This document shows positions 8,930 through 17,537 of a stretch of DNA of 61,536 bases, piece by piece. The position numbers and the translations under genes are program-made. The notes beneath the pieces are model-generated. The model had not been told where the DNA came from, did not search any database, and worked only from the letters and a program-made list of their open reading frames with translations. Origin of the DNA: Acidovorax sp. Leaf191 (GTDB lineage: Bacteria > Pseudomonadota > Gammaproteobacteria > Burkholderiales > Burkholderiaceae_C); assembly GCF_001424425.1 (NCBI RefSeq), contig NZ_LMPT01000020.1, positions 225,442 through 286,977 on the forward strand, written 5' to 3'. Each line of letters starts with the position of its first letter. Position 1 is the stretch's first letter.

Positions 8930-9616
8930 TCAGGGCTTGGCCAAGGCGTCACGCATCGCGTCGATGACACCCTTGTAGTCTGGCTTGCCGAAAATGGCGC
9001 TGCCAGCCACGAAGGTATCGGCCCCGGCATCCGCCACGCGGCGGATGTTGTCGGTCTTGATGCCGCCATCCACTTCCAGCCGAATGTCCTTGCCCGTCGC
9101 GTCGATGCGGCGGCGCACGTCCTCGATCTTGCGCAGCGCCGAGTCGATGAAGCTCTGGCCGCCAAAGCCGGGGTTCACGCTCATGATCAGGATCAGGTCG
9201 ATGTCGTCGATCACCCAGTCCAGCACATCCAGTGGCGCCGCGGGGTTGAACACGAGGCCGGCCTTCACGCCTTTGGAGCGGATGGCCTGGATGCTGCGGT
9301 GCACATGGCCCGAGGCATCGGGGTGAAAGCTGATGTAGTCGGCACCCGCATCGGCAAACGCGGCGGCCAGCGCGTCCACCGGCTGGATCATCAGGTGCAC
9401 GTCGATCGGCACGGCCACGCCATCGGCCGTCTTGGAATGGGGCTTCAGGGCCTGGCAGATCATCGGGCCGAAGGTGAGGTTGGGCACGTAATGGTTGTCC
9501 ATCACGTCGAAATGGATCCAGTCCGCGCCGGCGGCAATGACGTTGCGCACTTCTTCGCCCAGGCGGGCAAAGTCGGCAGAGAGGATCGAGGGGGCGATTT
9601 GGAATGTGCGGCTCAT
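8930..9616 (-). CDS. rpe: ribulose-phosphate 3-epimerase
   Basis: A 228-residue TIM-barrel enzyme interconverting ribulose-5-phosphate and xylulose-5-phosphate in the pentose phosphate and Calvin pathways. Family motifs are all present: [14 protein letters not shown] at the N terminus, [24 protein letters not shown]-type [23 protein letters not shown] and LEVDGGI, with GSAIFG at the phosphate site. The length is normal. It has its own short gap to the divergent apaG gene. Confidence 0.97.
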   Translation of the reverse strand: MSRTFQIAPSILSADFARLGEEVRNVIAAGADWIHFDVMDNHYVPNLTFGPMICQALKPHSKTADGVAVPIDVHLMIQPVDALAAAFADAGADYISFHPDASGHVHRSIQAIRSKGVKAGLVFNPAAPLDVLDWVIDDIDLILIMSVNPGFGGQSFIDSALRKIEDVRRRIDATGKDIRLEVDGGIKTDNIRRVADAGADTFVAGSAIFGKPDYKGVIDAMRDALAKP

Positions 9617-9703
9617 GCCCCGATTGTCTCAAAGCGGGCGGCCTGTGGCGATTTGCGGGATGTTTCCGCGGGTTTTAAGGGCCGCCACGGTTACCATTCC
9701 GCC

Positions 9704-10111
9704 ATGCCAAAGTACCAGTTTGACGTGACAGTGCTGCCCGAGTACCTGCCCGAGCAGTCCGCGCCGGACACCGGGGTGTTCAGCTTCGCCTACACGATCA
9801 CGATCACCAATGCCGGCGACACGCCGGCCCAGCTCATTGCACGCCACTGGATCATCAGCGATTCACGCGGCCACACCGAAGAGGTCAAGGGCCTGGGGGT
9901 GGTGGGACACCAGCCGCTGCTCAAGCCGGGCGAATCCTTCCAGTACACCAGCGGATGCCGCCTGCGCACGGCCAGCGGCACCATGCATGGCACCTTCCAT
10001 TGCGTGGGCGAAGAGGGCGAGCCCTTCGACGCAACCGTCCCGCTGTTCATGCTGGAGGCGCTGGGCCACGGGCCTGCAGGCCAGCCGCTGACCGGTCGGG
10101 TGCTGCATTGA
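9704..10111 (+). CDS. apaG: ApaG domain protein
   Basis: The product has 135 residues, close to the usual length of about 125. The characteristic fibronectin-III-like ApaG signature is present: FAYTITITNAGDTPAQLIARHWIISD, then GVVGHQPLLKPGESFQYTSG, then GTMHGTFHC. ApaG has been linked to cobalt/magnesium resistance and diadenosine tetraphosphate metabolism in enterobacteria, but its biochemical role is not settled. The much longer open frame upstream is a shadow of rpe. Start at 9704 by family length. Confidence 0.95.
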   Translation: MPKYQFDVTVLPEYLPEQSAPDTGVFSFAYTITITNAGDTPAQLIARHWIISDSRGHTEEVKGLGVVGHQPLLKPGESFQYTSGCRLRTASGTMHGTFHCVGEEGEPFDATVPLFMLEALGHGPAGQPLTGRVLH

Positions 10112-10169
10112 GCGCAGCCCCTCGCGCTCCCCACGGTGTGGGGGCTTCGCCCCTGCGCGGAGCATGGCG

Positions 10170-12167
10170 ATGAAGAAACAACCCCATCCCGCCTACGATC
10201 TGCCCGGGCTGCTGGCCCGGCTGGACCCGGCCGCCGACCTGGCCCACCGCCACCTGTGGCTCATCCACCTGCTGGACTGGGTGCGCGGCAAGAGCGACTC
10301 CATCCCTGCCGCCGTGGGCCGGGTGCAGCTCTTCCTCGATGCCGTCGAAACGCGGCCGGACGTGCAGCTGCGGCTGCGCGCCTGGTGGGCCACGCTGGTG
10401 GACCAGGTGGACGTCACCACGCTGCTGGCCGACTTCGGCTTTGCGCCGCGCACCGCGCTGGTCAGCGAGATCTCCGAGCGCCTGCGCACCAAGTTCCTGC
10501 CGGGCAGCCCCGAGACCATCGATGCCTCCGAGCTCTTCATGCTGGCGCTGCCCGGCGAGTTCGATGCCCAGTGGCTGCTGGCGCTGGACGAAGCGCAGCT
10601 CGCCCGCCTGGTGGACTTGCTCGCGCCCGCGGACCCCGATGCCCACACCGGGCCCTCGCGCTGGCACAAGGCGCTGCTCGATGCCATCACCTACTGCGCC
10701 GGCCAGATCCTGTCGACCGGTTTCGCGCCGGAGCTGCGCCTGCGCATGAGCGAATCCGCGCGCGATGCCCAGCCTTTTCATGCGCTGATCCACGATGTGG
10801 AGAGCCTGCGCGTGGAAGTGTTGCTGGCGCTGCGCACGCCCGACCGCCTGAACGACGCCGCCCAGCGCCTGCGCGAGCGGCTCGAAGCGTGCCGCGCGGC
10901 GGCATCCACCGTGTACACGCATTTCGAAGACAACGGCATTTCGGTCGGCCTGGTGTTTCGCCTGCGGCAGCTGCGCGAGCGCATCCTGCGCGTGCGCGAG
11001 TTGCTGGACTGCCTGCTCTCGCCCAAGCCTCCGGTCACCGCGGCGCGCCTGCTGGCCCACCTGGTGATGGTGGGGCAGGAGCGGCGCAGCCTGCGCGCGC
11101 TGCTGGCTTCCAACTCGTCGCTGCTGGCGGCCAAGGTGGCCGAGCGCAGCGCGGAAACTGGCGAGCACTACATCACCCGCAACGCGGCCGACTACCGGTC
11201 GATGGTGGCCAAGGCCGCGGGCGGCGGCGCGCTGATGTCCGTCACCACGCTGGTGAAGTTCGGGCTGCATGCCCTGGCGCTGTCGGCCTTCTGGGGCGGC
11301 TTCATCGCGGGGGTGAACTACGCGGTCACCTTCGTGTTGATCCAGCTGCTGCACCTGACGGTGGCCACCAAGCAGCCCGCGATGACCGCACCTGCCATGG
11401 CCGCCAAGCTCAAGGAGCTGGATGCCAGCGGTGCCATCGAATCCTTCGTCGACGAGATCACGCACCTGGTGCGCTCCCAGGTGGCCGCCGTGCTGGGCAA
11501 TGTGCTGGTGGTCTTCCCGGCCGTGCTGCTGCTGGCCACGGCCATCGCGCTGGCCACGGGCGCACCGGCCATCAGCGAGAAGCAGGCCCTGCATGTGTTC
11601 GAATCCCTGCACCTGCTCGGGCCGTCGCTGTTCTTCGCGGCCTTCACCGGCGTGCTGCTGTTCGCGTCGAGCATCATCGCGGGCTGGGCCGAGAACTGGT
11701 TCGTGCTCAACCGGCTGGACTCCGCGCTGCACTACAACCCGCGCATCACCCGCTGGCTGGGCGCCGAGCGCGCGGCGCGGTGGGCGCGCTTCCTGCGCGA
11801 GAACCTGTCGGGCTTCGCGGCCAACATCTCGCTGGGGTTCATGCTCGGTCTCGTCCCTGCCTTCGCAGGGTTTTTCGGGCTGGGCCTGGATGTGCGCCAT
11901 GTCACACTGTCCACGGGCCAGGTGGCTGCGGCCAGTGCGACGCTGGGGATCGGCGTGTTGCACATGCCGGCCTTCTGGTGGGCGGTGGCATCGCTGCCGC
12001 TGCTCGGTGCGCTCAACGTGACGGTGAGTTTCTACCTCGCCTTCAGCCTGGCGCTGCGGGCGCAGAACGTGAGCGGCGTGGACCGCTCTCACATCTACAG
12101 AGCGATCCGCGTGCGCCTGCGCACCGCGCCCCTGAGCTTTTTCGTGCCCGCCCGCCGCACAGCCTGA
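10170..12167 (+). CDS. Gcr-type 'site-specific recombinase' family protein, predicted membrane protein
   Basis: 665 residues (667 if the ATG at 10164 is used; GGAG at 10159-10162 is correctly spaced only for 10170). It belongs to the family annotated as site-specific recombinase (Gcr) in Neisseria and betaproteobacteria. The N-terminal half is helical and soluble-looking. The C-terminal half contains at least five hydrophobic helices (for example VLVVFPAVLLLATAIALA, LFFAAFTGVLLFASSIIAGW, ISLGFMLGLVPAFAGFFGLGL). I see neither a tyrosine-recombinase RHRY set nor a serine-recombinase motif. A membrane role is therefore more likely than recombination; the family name should be treated with caution. 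Confidence 0.85.
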   Translation: MKKQPHPAYDLPGLLARLDPAADLAHRHLWLIHLLDWVRGKSDSIPAAVGRVQLFLDAVETRPDVQLRLRAWWATLVDQVDVTTLLADFGFAPRTALVSEISERLRTKFLPGSPETIDASELFMLALPGEFDAQWLLALDEAQLARLVDLLAPADPDAHTGPSRWHKALLDAITYCAGQILSTGFAPELRLRMSESARDAQPFHALIHDVESLRVEVLLALRTPDRLNDAAQRLRERLEACRAAASTVYTHFEDNGISVGLVFRLRQLRERILRVRELLDCLLSPKPPVTAARLLAHLVMVGQERRSLRALLASNSSLLAAKVAERSAETGEHYITRNAADYRSMVAKAAGGGALMSVTTLVKFGLHALALSAFWGGFIAGVNYAVTFVLIQLLHLTVATKQPAMTAPAMAAKLKELDASGAIESFVDEITHLVRSQVAAVLGNVLVVFPAVLLLATAIALATGAPAISEKQALHVFESLHLLGPSLFFAAFTGVLLFASSIIAGWAENWFVLNRLDSALHYNPRITRWLGAERAARWARFLRENLSGFAANISLGFMLGLVPAFAGFFGLGLDVRHVTLSTGQVAAASATLGIGVLHMPAFWWAVASLPLLGALNVTVSFYLAFSLALRAQNVSGVDRSHIYRAIRVRLRTAPLSFFVPARRTA

Positions 12168-12350
12168 CGAGAGACCCGGAAAGACGGGCCCGGCGGCAGC
12201 GGCAAGCCCCGCCCCTGTCCTACATGGACGGGATCTTTCGGCCTGTAAATTCAGGCAACGCTGGTGCGTCCCTGATTTTTCAGGGTTTCTGCGCACCCGC
12301 TTCTTCACTCCCGGCGGGGCCCGTCCCCGCCTGACGCAGAGGTTCCAGAC

Positions 12351-13607
12351 ATGAATGAAATCCTGACCTTCTGGGCGCAGTGGCTGCGCCCCTCGGCCGG
12401 GTTGCCGACGGTCCAGTGGTCACTGCTGCTGGCAGTGGCGGCCATGGCAGGCTATCTCACCCAGCGCCACACCGGTCTGCCCAAGGTATTGGGCTATTCG
12501 CTCGTCGGCACCGCCGCGGGCCTGGCCGGCTTCAGCGGCGCCGTGTGGCCGCTGCAAGGCATCGGCCTGTTCCTCCTGGAGCTGGGCATTGCCATCGTGC
12601 TCTTCGAGTGCGGCGGCCGCATTCCGCTGCGCTGGTTCCGCCACAACCCCATGGTGCTGGTGCAGAGCATCGCCGAATCGGTGTTCACCTACTTCGCCGT
12701 GTACTGGGTGCTGGTGTGGCTCAACCTGCCCACGCAGGTGGCCGGACCGCTGGCCCTGGTGGCGCTGGCCGCGTCGCCCGCGGTGCTGACCCGCGTGGTG
12801 GCCGACACCCGCGCTGCCGGCCCGGTGACGGAACGCGCCATCGTGCTCACCACCCTGTCCACGCTGTATGCGCTGACGCTGGGCAGCGCCAAGGCCGAGC
12901 TCATCAACCGCCAGGGCCTCACCTTGATGGAGACCATGTCGCCCGTCGTGGTGGTGCTGGGCGTCTCCATCGTCGTGGCTGCCGTGCTGGCGCTGGTGCT
13001 GCGCATGGCGCTGCGCGTGATGAGCCCGACGAGCGAGAACACCTCCATGCTGTTCCTGGCGCTGGTGGCGGCCGGCACGGCCGTGGCCGCGCACATGGGC
13101 GGCTCCGCGCCGCTGGCAGCACTGCTGGGCGGCATGCTGCTCAAGCAGCTCAACCCCCGGCCCTGGGCCTGGCCGCGCCAGCTGGGCAACGCGTCGTCCC
13201 TGCTCACCATGCTGATGTTCGTGCTGGTCTCCACCGTGGCCGCGCAGGCCGACTGGAGCGCCCCCGTGGCCGGCGTGGTGCTGGCGCTGATCGCCGTGCG
13301 CCTGGTGGCCAAGGCCACGGGCGTGGCGCTGGGCAACGTGGGCAGTGGCGCCAGCTGGAAGCAGGCGCTGTGGGTGGGCTGCGCGATGACGCCGATGTCC
13401 TCCATCGCGCTGCTGATCGCCTCGCAGTTCGTCCTGGCCTCGCCCTCCACCGGCCATGTGATCGCAGGTGTGGCCCTGCCCGCCATCTTGCTGATGGAAG
13501 TGATGGGCGCCGTGATCGCCACCGTGGCCATCTACCGCGCAGGCGAAAGCTCCAAACCCTGGGCGGCGCTGACGGCCCGCGGCCAGAACGGAGACACCCA
13601 ATCATGA
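12351..13607 (+). CDS. CPA2-type cation:proton antiporter
   Basis: A 418-residue polytopic protein with about 12 hydrophobic segments. [24 protein letters not shown] and [23 protein letters not shown] match the early helices of Na+/H+ and Kef-type exchangers. There is no C-terminal TrkA-N or nucleotide-binding domain, so it is the short membrane-only form. Likely role: monovalent cation or proton exchange across the inner membrane. It is coupled to the next reading frames by an ATGA overlap at 13604-13607, and YbdK follows. About 180 bases upstream carry no gene. Confidence 0.88.
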   Translation: MNEILTFWAQWLRPSAGLPTVQWSLLLAVAAMAGYLTQRHTGLPKVLGYSLVGTAAGLAGFSGAVWPLQGIGLFLLELGIAIVLFECGGRIPLRWFRHNPMVLVQSIAESVFTYFAVYWVLVWLNLPTQVAGPLALVALAASPAVLTRVVADTRAAGPVTERAIVLTTLSTLYALTLGSAKAELINRQGLTLMETMSPVVVVLGVSIVVAAVLALVLRMALRVMSPTSENTSMLFLALVAAGTAVAAHMGGSAPLAALLGGMLLKQLNPRPWAWPRQLGNASSLLTMLMFVLVSTVAAQADWSAPVAGVVLALIAVRLVAKATGVALGNVGSGASWKQALWVGCAMTPMSSIALLIASQFVLASPSTGHVIAGVALPAILLMEVMGAVIATVAIYRAGESSKPWAALTARGQNGDTQS

Positions 13608-13669
13608 GCACCGCGCGCGCCAGCCACCCGCCAGCGCGCACCGCAGTGCACAGCACGGAACGCATCTAA
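13604..13669 (+). CDS. possible 21-codon coupling micro-ORF between antiporter and ybdK
   Basis: An ATG overlapping the antiporter stop (ATGA, 13604-13607) opens a 21-codon frame ([21 protein letters not shown]). Its TAA overlaps the ybdK start as TAATG (13667-13671). GGAGA at about 13590 is well placed for this ATG, whereas ybdK has only a weak GGAA in front of it. The arrangement suggests a translated spacer that passes ribosomes to ybdK. Whether the peptide itself matters is unknown; it could also be chance. Confidence 0.35.
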   Translation: MSTARASHPPARTAVHSTERI

Positions 13670-14793
13670 TGTCCCTTGAAGCCTTCAACCATTCCGAGCC
13701 CCTGACCCTGGGCGTCGAGCTGGAGCTGCAGCTCGTCAACACCAACGACTACGACCTCGCGCCCTATGCCGAGGACATGCTGCGCCTCATGCACAAGACC
13801 CCGCTGCCCGGCAGCGTGGTGCCGGAGATGACGAACAGCATGATCGAGATCTCCACCGGCATTTGCCACTCCAGCAGCGAGGTGCTGGGCCAGCTCACGC
13901 CCATCCGCGATGCGCTGGTCAAAAGCGCGGACAAGCTCAACATCGCCGTGGTGGGCGGCGGCACGCACCCGTTCCAGCAGTGGCACGAGCGGCGCATCTA
14001 CGACAAGCCGCGCTTTCGCGAGCTGTCGGAGCTGTACGGCTACCTGTCCAAGCAGTTCACCATCTTCGGCCAGCACGTGCACATCGGCTGCCCCGATGCC
14101 AATGCCGCGCTGCTCATGCTGCACCGCATGTCGCGCTACATCCCGCACTTCATCGCGCTGTCGGCATCAAGCCCCTATGTGCAGGGGCAGGACACGGCTT
14201 TCGACTCCGCGCGCCTGAACTCGGTGTTCGCGTTCCCGCTCTCGGGCCGTGCGCCGCTGGCGCTCACCTGGGAAGACTTCACCGTCTACTTCGACAAGAT
14301 GACGCGCACCGGCGTGGTCAAGAGCATGAAGGACTTCTACTGGGACATCCGTCCCAAGCCCGAGTTCGGCACCATCGAGATCCGCGTGTTCGACACGCCG
14401 CTGACCATCGAGCGCGCCGCGGCGCTCGCGGGCTACGTGCAGTCGCTGGGCGCCTGGTTCCTGGCGGACCAGCCCTTCATGCCCACCGAAGACGACTACC
14501 TCGTCTACACCTACAACCGCTTCCAGGCGTGCCGCTTCGGCATGGACGCGGTGTATGTGGACCCGGCCACCGGCGACCACATGCCGCTGCGCGAGCACAT
14601 CCTCAAGACCATGGACAAGATCGCCGGCCACGCGGCCGTGCAGGGCTCATCGAGCGCCATGCACATGCTGCGCACCGAGGTCGAGGCCGGGCAAAACGAT
14701 GCGCGCTGGCTGCGCGAGCGCCAGCGTGAAGAACAGTTGCTGGCCGAAGTCAGCCGCCAGGCGGCGCAGCGCTTTCGCGGCGCGCTGGCCTGA
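13669..14793 (+). CDS. ybdK: YbdK family carboxylate-amine ligase (GCS2 fold)
   Basis: 374 residues, the usual length for the YbdK group of the glutamate-cysteine ligase superfamily. Signature parts: [13 protein letters not shown] at the N terminus, [39 protein letters not shown], and [14 protein letters not shown] near the C terminus. These proteins are ATP-grasp-like ligases with weak glutamate-cysteine ligase activity in E. coli; the true substrate is uncertain. Cytoplasmic. Its start overlaps the upstream micro-ORF, implying translational coupling with the antiporter gene. Confidence 0.93.
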   Translation: MSLEAFNHSEPLTLGVELELQLVNTNDYDLAPYAEDMLRLMHKTPLPGSVVPEMTNSMIEISTGICHSSSEVLGQLTPIRDALVKSADKLNIAVVGGGTHPFQQWHERRIYDKPRFRELSELYGYLSKQFTIFGQHVHIGCPDANAALLMLHRMSRYIPHFIALSASSPYVQGQDTAFDSARLNSVFAFPLSGRAPLALTWEDFTVYFDKMTRTGVVKSMKDFYWDIRPKPEFGTIEIRVFDTPLTIERAAALAGYVQSLGAWFLADQPFMPTEDDYLVYTYNRFQACRFGMDAVYVDPATGDHMPLREHILKTMDKIAGHAAVQGSSSAMHMLRTEVEAGQNDARWLRERQREEQLLAEVSRQAAQRFRGALA

Positions 14794-14841
14794 CGCGGCC
14801 CCCTTACGCAGACGGCGTGGCGGGCAGGCGGCGCCAGCCGG

Positions 14842-15330
14842 TCACACCGCGCGCGCCGTGCGCCACGGCGCAGAGGGCAGCGGCTCCGCCGCCAGGCGAA
14901 TCTCGACGATCTGGCCGAAGAAGCCATCGGCGCGCCGCCAGCTCCACGAGCCCGCACCACCCTCCACTGCATGGTGGCCCCGGTCGTGGCGATGCGATGC
15001 CCGACGCGTCCGCGCTGTTGCGAAGCACGGTTGCACCCTCCCCATACATCGTCGTCTCGCCCTTCGCGGGGTTGCCGACGATGGCCACGTGGACCCAGCG
15101 GTCCACAAGAAGATCTCTCCCGACCAGCTGGCCTGCGGCGCACGGGCGCCGGCATGCTGCGGGGCTTGTGCACCCCACCCACGGAGAGGACGACAGCACG
15201 TCGATGGTGTTGTGGGGCAGGTCGAACCCATTCAGCCGCATCTGGCCGTTGCCGCCCTGGTAAGACATTTGGTAGTCCACCCCCATTTCCTCGACCGCAT
15301 TCCCGAAGTCGTTGGTCTTCGTGAGGCGCT
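14842..15330 (-). pseudogene. decayed LamG (concanavalin A-like) domain gene remnant
   Basis: Three overlapping minus-strand frames carry consecutive pieces of one LamG-type beta-sandwich domain. Frame 1 gives GGNGQMRLNGFDLPHNTIDV and then RWVHVAIVGNPAKGETTMY up to NSADASGI. At about 14998 the sense continues in frame 2 (IATTGATMQW), and near 14965 in frame 3 (GAGSWSWRRADGFFGQIVEIRLA), ending at a TGA at 14842-14844. Two frameshifts within about 40 bases, and no start, mark it as broken. The 5' part may reach to about 15500 but is not recognisable. The stretch 14794-15566 contains no other credible gene. Confidence 0.6.
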
Positions 15331-15566
15331 CCGCTCCGTGGTGGTGGCCGCAGAATGGGTGGAACGGCCATTGCGATCTGAAATCATGATCTTTTGCCGG
15401 CGTGAGGTGGTGCCAATGCCAAGGACGTGAAGCCAGCGCATGCGTGGCGGAGCGCAGCGGAGCGGAGCGCGTGCTGCGGCACCTCAGGAAGCCGGCATGA
15501 CCCATCCGTGACAATCCTCTGGCCACACGGCCGGCGCCCAAAAACATCAGGGACTTGTGCTTTTCC

Positions 15567-16550
15567 ATGAATGAATTCGAACTGATTCACCGCTACTTCA
15601 CCCGCGCTGCCAGGCCCGATGGCGCTGCCGTGCTGGGCGTGGGCGACGACTGCGCGCTGCTGGCACCCGCTCCCGGCATGCAGTTGGCCATCTCCAGCGA
15701 CATGCTGGTGGAGGGCCGCCACTTCTTCGCCGACGTGGACCCCGAGGCGCTGGGCCACAAGGCGCTGGCGGTGAACCTGTCGGACCTGGCGGCCTGCGGC
15801 GCGCGGCCGTTGGCCTTCACGCTGGCGCTGTCGCTGCCGCGCGTGGACGAAAGCTGGCTGGCCGGCTTCGCGCGCGGGATGTGGCAACTGGCCGATGCGC
15901 ACGGCTGCGAGCTGGTGGGCGGCGACACCACGCAGGGCCCGCTCAACATCTGCATCACCGTGTTCGGCGAGGTCCCTCCGCGCCAGGCCCTGCTGCGCAG
16001 CGCCGCACGGCCTGGCGACGACCTCTACGTGAGCGGCACGCTGGGCGATGCACGGCTGGCGCTGGAGGCGCTGCTGGGCCACATCACGCTACCCGCCGAC
16101 GTGCTGGCCCGCGCCCGCCAGCGGCTGGAGCGCCCCACACCACGCGTGGCCCTGGGCCTGCAACTGCGCGGCGTGGCCAGCAGCGCCATGGACCTGAGCG
16201 ACGGGCTGGTGGGCGACGTGTCGCACATCCTCAAGGCCTCCCGCGTGGGGGCAGTGATCGATGTGGACGTTACTACCAATTTGATAGCTGCTAGCGCTTA
16301 CCTATCAAGCGGTAGCGGCATTTTTGATGCTGAACTCTTGCGCCGCTGCACTTTGTCGGGCGGCGACGACTACGAGCTGGCCTTCACCGCACCACCCGAC
16401 CGGCGCAACGCCGTGGCCTCTGCAGCCGCCGCCAGCGGTACGGCGGTGACACGCATCGGCACCGTGGTGGCTGAGCCGGGCCTGCGCCTGGTGGACGGCC
16501 AGGGTCAGCCGGTGGAGAACCGGTATGCCTCGTTCGACCACTTCGGGTAA
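15567..16550 (+). CDS. thiL: thiamine-monophosphate kinase
   Basis: 327 residues. It phosphorylates thiamine phosphate to thiamine pyrophosphate with ATP. PurM/ThiL-fold motifs are present: VGDDCALL (ATP/Mg site), SSDMLVEGRHF, GHKALAVNLSDLAACGARP, GGDTTQGP, MDLSDGLVGD and LSGGDDYEL. A TTG at 15555 is in frame, but the ATG at 15567 begins the conserved MNEFELI start. Residues about 235-253 (NLIAASAYLSSGSGIF) are encoded by a copy of the dispersed hairpin repeat read in frame, so this loop should be poorly conserved among relatives. In many proteobacteria pgpA follows directly; here it lies 12 kb away. Confidence 0.96.
   Translation: MNEFELIHRYFTRAARPDGAAVLGVGDDCALLAPAPGMQLAISSDMLVEGRHFFADVDPEALGHKALAVNLSDLAACGARPLAFTLALSLPRVDESWLAGFARGMWQLADAHGCELVGGDTTQGPLNICITVFGEVPPRQALLRSAARPGDDLYVSGTLGDARLALEALLGHITLPADVLARARQRLERPTPRVALGLQLRGVASSAMDLSDGLVGDVSHILKASRVGAVIDVDVTTNLIAASAYLSSGSGIFDAELLRRCTLSGGDDYELAFTAPPDRRNAVASAAAASGTAVTRIGTVVAEPGLRLVDGQGQPVENRYASFDHFG
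16271..16325 (+). repeat. AGCGCTT dispersed hairpin element, copy 2, inside thiL
   Basis: GATAGCTGCTAGCGCTT and the facing AAGCGGTAGCGGC pair as an inverted repeat (11 of 13 matching in the arms), flanked by AATTT and ATTTTT. It is translated in frame within thiL without interrupting the gene. Confidence 0.7.
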
Positions 16551-16707
16551 GGGGCGCGGCAACCGCACATCTGCCAAGGGGGCAGCACCTAAAAATATTT
16601 GCCAACGCATGAATCCTTTGTCGAATTCGGCGGCTCTTGGTAGGTGAGGCGCGCAGTGAGTGCGCCTCGCTGTCCATCCATCCACCGATTCCCAGGAGCT
16701 TTTCACC

Positions 16708-16911
16708 ATGCTGTACCGCAAGAACATTACCCGCCCCGAAAGCCTGTTGCGCATCGTCGGCGGCATCGCCCTCGCAGCCGTCGGCCTGTGGTGGCAAGGC
16801 GCATCCCCCCTGGGCCTGGTGCTGGCCGCATCCGGCGTGGGCAGCGTGCTGAGCGGCGCCTTCGGCTACTGCCCCGCCTGCGCGCTGGTCGGCCGCAAGC
16901 CGGTGGAGTGA
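16708..16911 (+). CDS. DUF2892-family small membrane protein
   Basis: A 67-residue protein starting MLYRKNITRPESLLRIVGGI, the typical N terminus of the DUF2892 (YgaP-like membrane) family. It has two hydrophobic segments (IVGGIALAAVGLWW and GLVLAASGVGSVLSGAF) and ends in CPACALVGRKPVE with two cysteines. AGGAGC at about 16694 fits the ATG at 16708; the frame is open upstream but without such a signal. It is followed 41 bases later by an ECF sigma factor on the same strand, probably one transcript. In other bacteria such proteins accompany rhodanese or redox genes. Confidence 0.85.
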   Translation: MLYRKNITRPESLLRIVGGIALAAVGLWWQGASPLGLVLAASGVGSVLSGAFGYCPACALVGRKPVE

Positions 16912-16952
16912 ACTGACGCCCCCTGAGTCGCTTCCAACTGAGACTACCCACC

Positions 16953-17501
16953 ATGCCACGCCCCACCCTCGCCCAACTGCTGCCCGCCGCCCGCGATGGG
17001 GACGCGCGGGCCATGGAGCAACTGCTGGCGCTGGCGCGCCCGGACATCCGCCGCTACGCGCTGCGCCACTGCGCCGCCACCACGGCCACCGACGACGTGG
17101 TGCAGGAGGCGCTGATCATCGTGTACCGCCGCGTCGGCGCGCTGCGCGAGGTGGCGGCCTTTGGCGGCTGGGTGGTGCGCATCGTGCAGCGCCTGTGCAT
17201 GCGCCCGGTGCTGGGCTGGCTCAAGGGCGAGTCGCTCGCGCAGGTCGAAGACAACCTGGCCTGGTCGCACAGGCCCGACCACGAACTGCGCCACGACCTG
17301 GCCCTGGCCATCGACTCGCTGCCGCCCATCTACCGCGATGCGCTGCTGATGCGCGACTTCGAGGAACTGACCATCGAAGAGATGGCTGAGCGCCTGGGCA
17401 CCACGCGCGAGGCGGCCAAGAGCCGGCTGCACCGCGCCAGAGCCCTGGTGCGCGAGTACCTGCTGCCCACTGGCACCACTGCCGGCGCCGGCACGCTGTG
17501 A
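16953..17501 (+). CDS. ECF-type RNA polymerase sigma factor
   Basis: 182 residues. Region 2 (RYALRHCAATTATDDVVQEALIIVYRRV) and region 4 (LAIDSLPPIYRDALLMRDFEELTIEEMAERLG, then TREAAKSRLHRARALVREYL) are typical of extracytoplasmic-function sigma-70 factors. No anti-sigma gene follows; the next gene is convergent. It is paired with the DUF2892 membrane protein upstream, which might be part of its signalling or only a co-transcribed target. Regulon unknown. Confidence 0.93.
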   Translation: MPRPTLAQLLPAARDGDARAMEQLLALARPDIRRYALRHCAATTATDDVVQEALIIVYRRVGALREVAAFGGWVVRIVQRLCMRPVLGWLKGESLAQVEDNLAWSHRPDHELRHDLALAIDSLPPIYRDALLMRDFEELTIEEMAERLGTTREAAKSRLHRARALVREYLLPTGTTAGAGTL

Positions 17502-17537
17502 GGAGCACCGCAGCGGCAGCGATCACGGAATGCCGCG

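Noticed and set aside
10170..12167. Calling the Gcr-family gene a mobile-element recombinase
   Set aside because: No recombinase catalytic motif, many membrane helices, no flanking repeats or element boundaries.
16660..16710. Short TCCATCCATCC run near the DUF2892 start as a phase-variable repeat
   Set aside because: Only two to three units and outside the preferred reading frame; likely chance.
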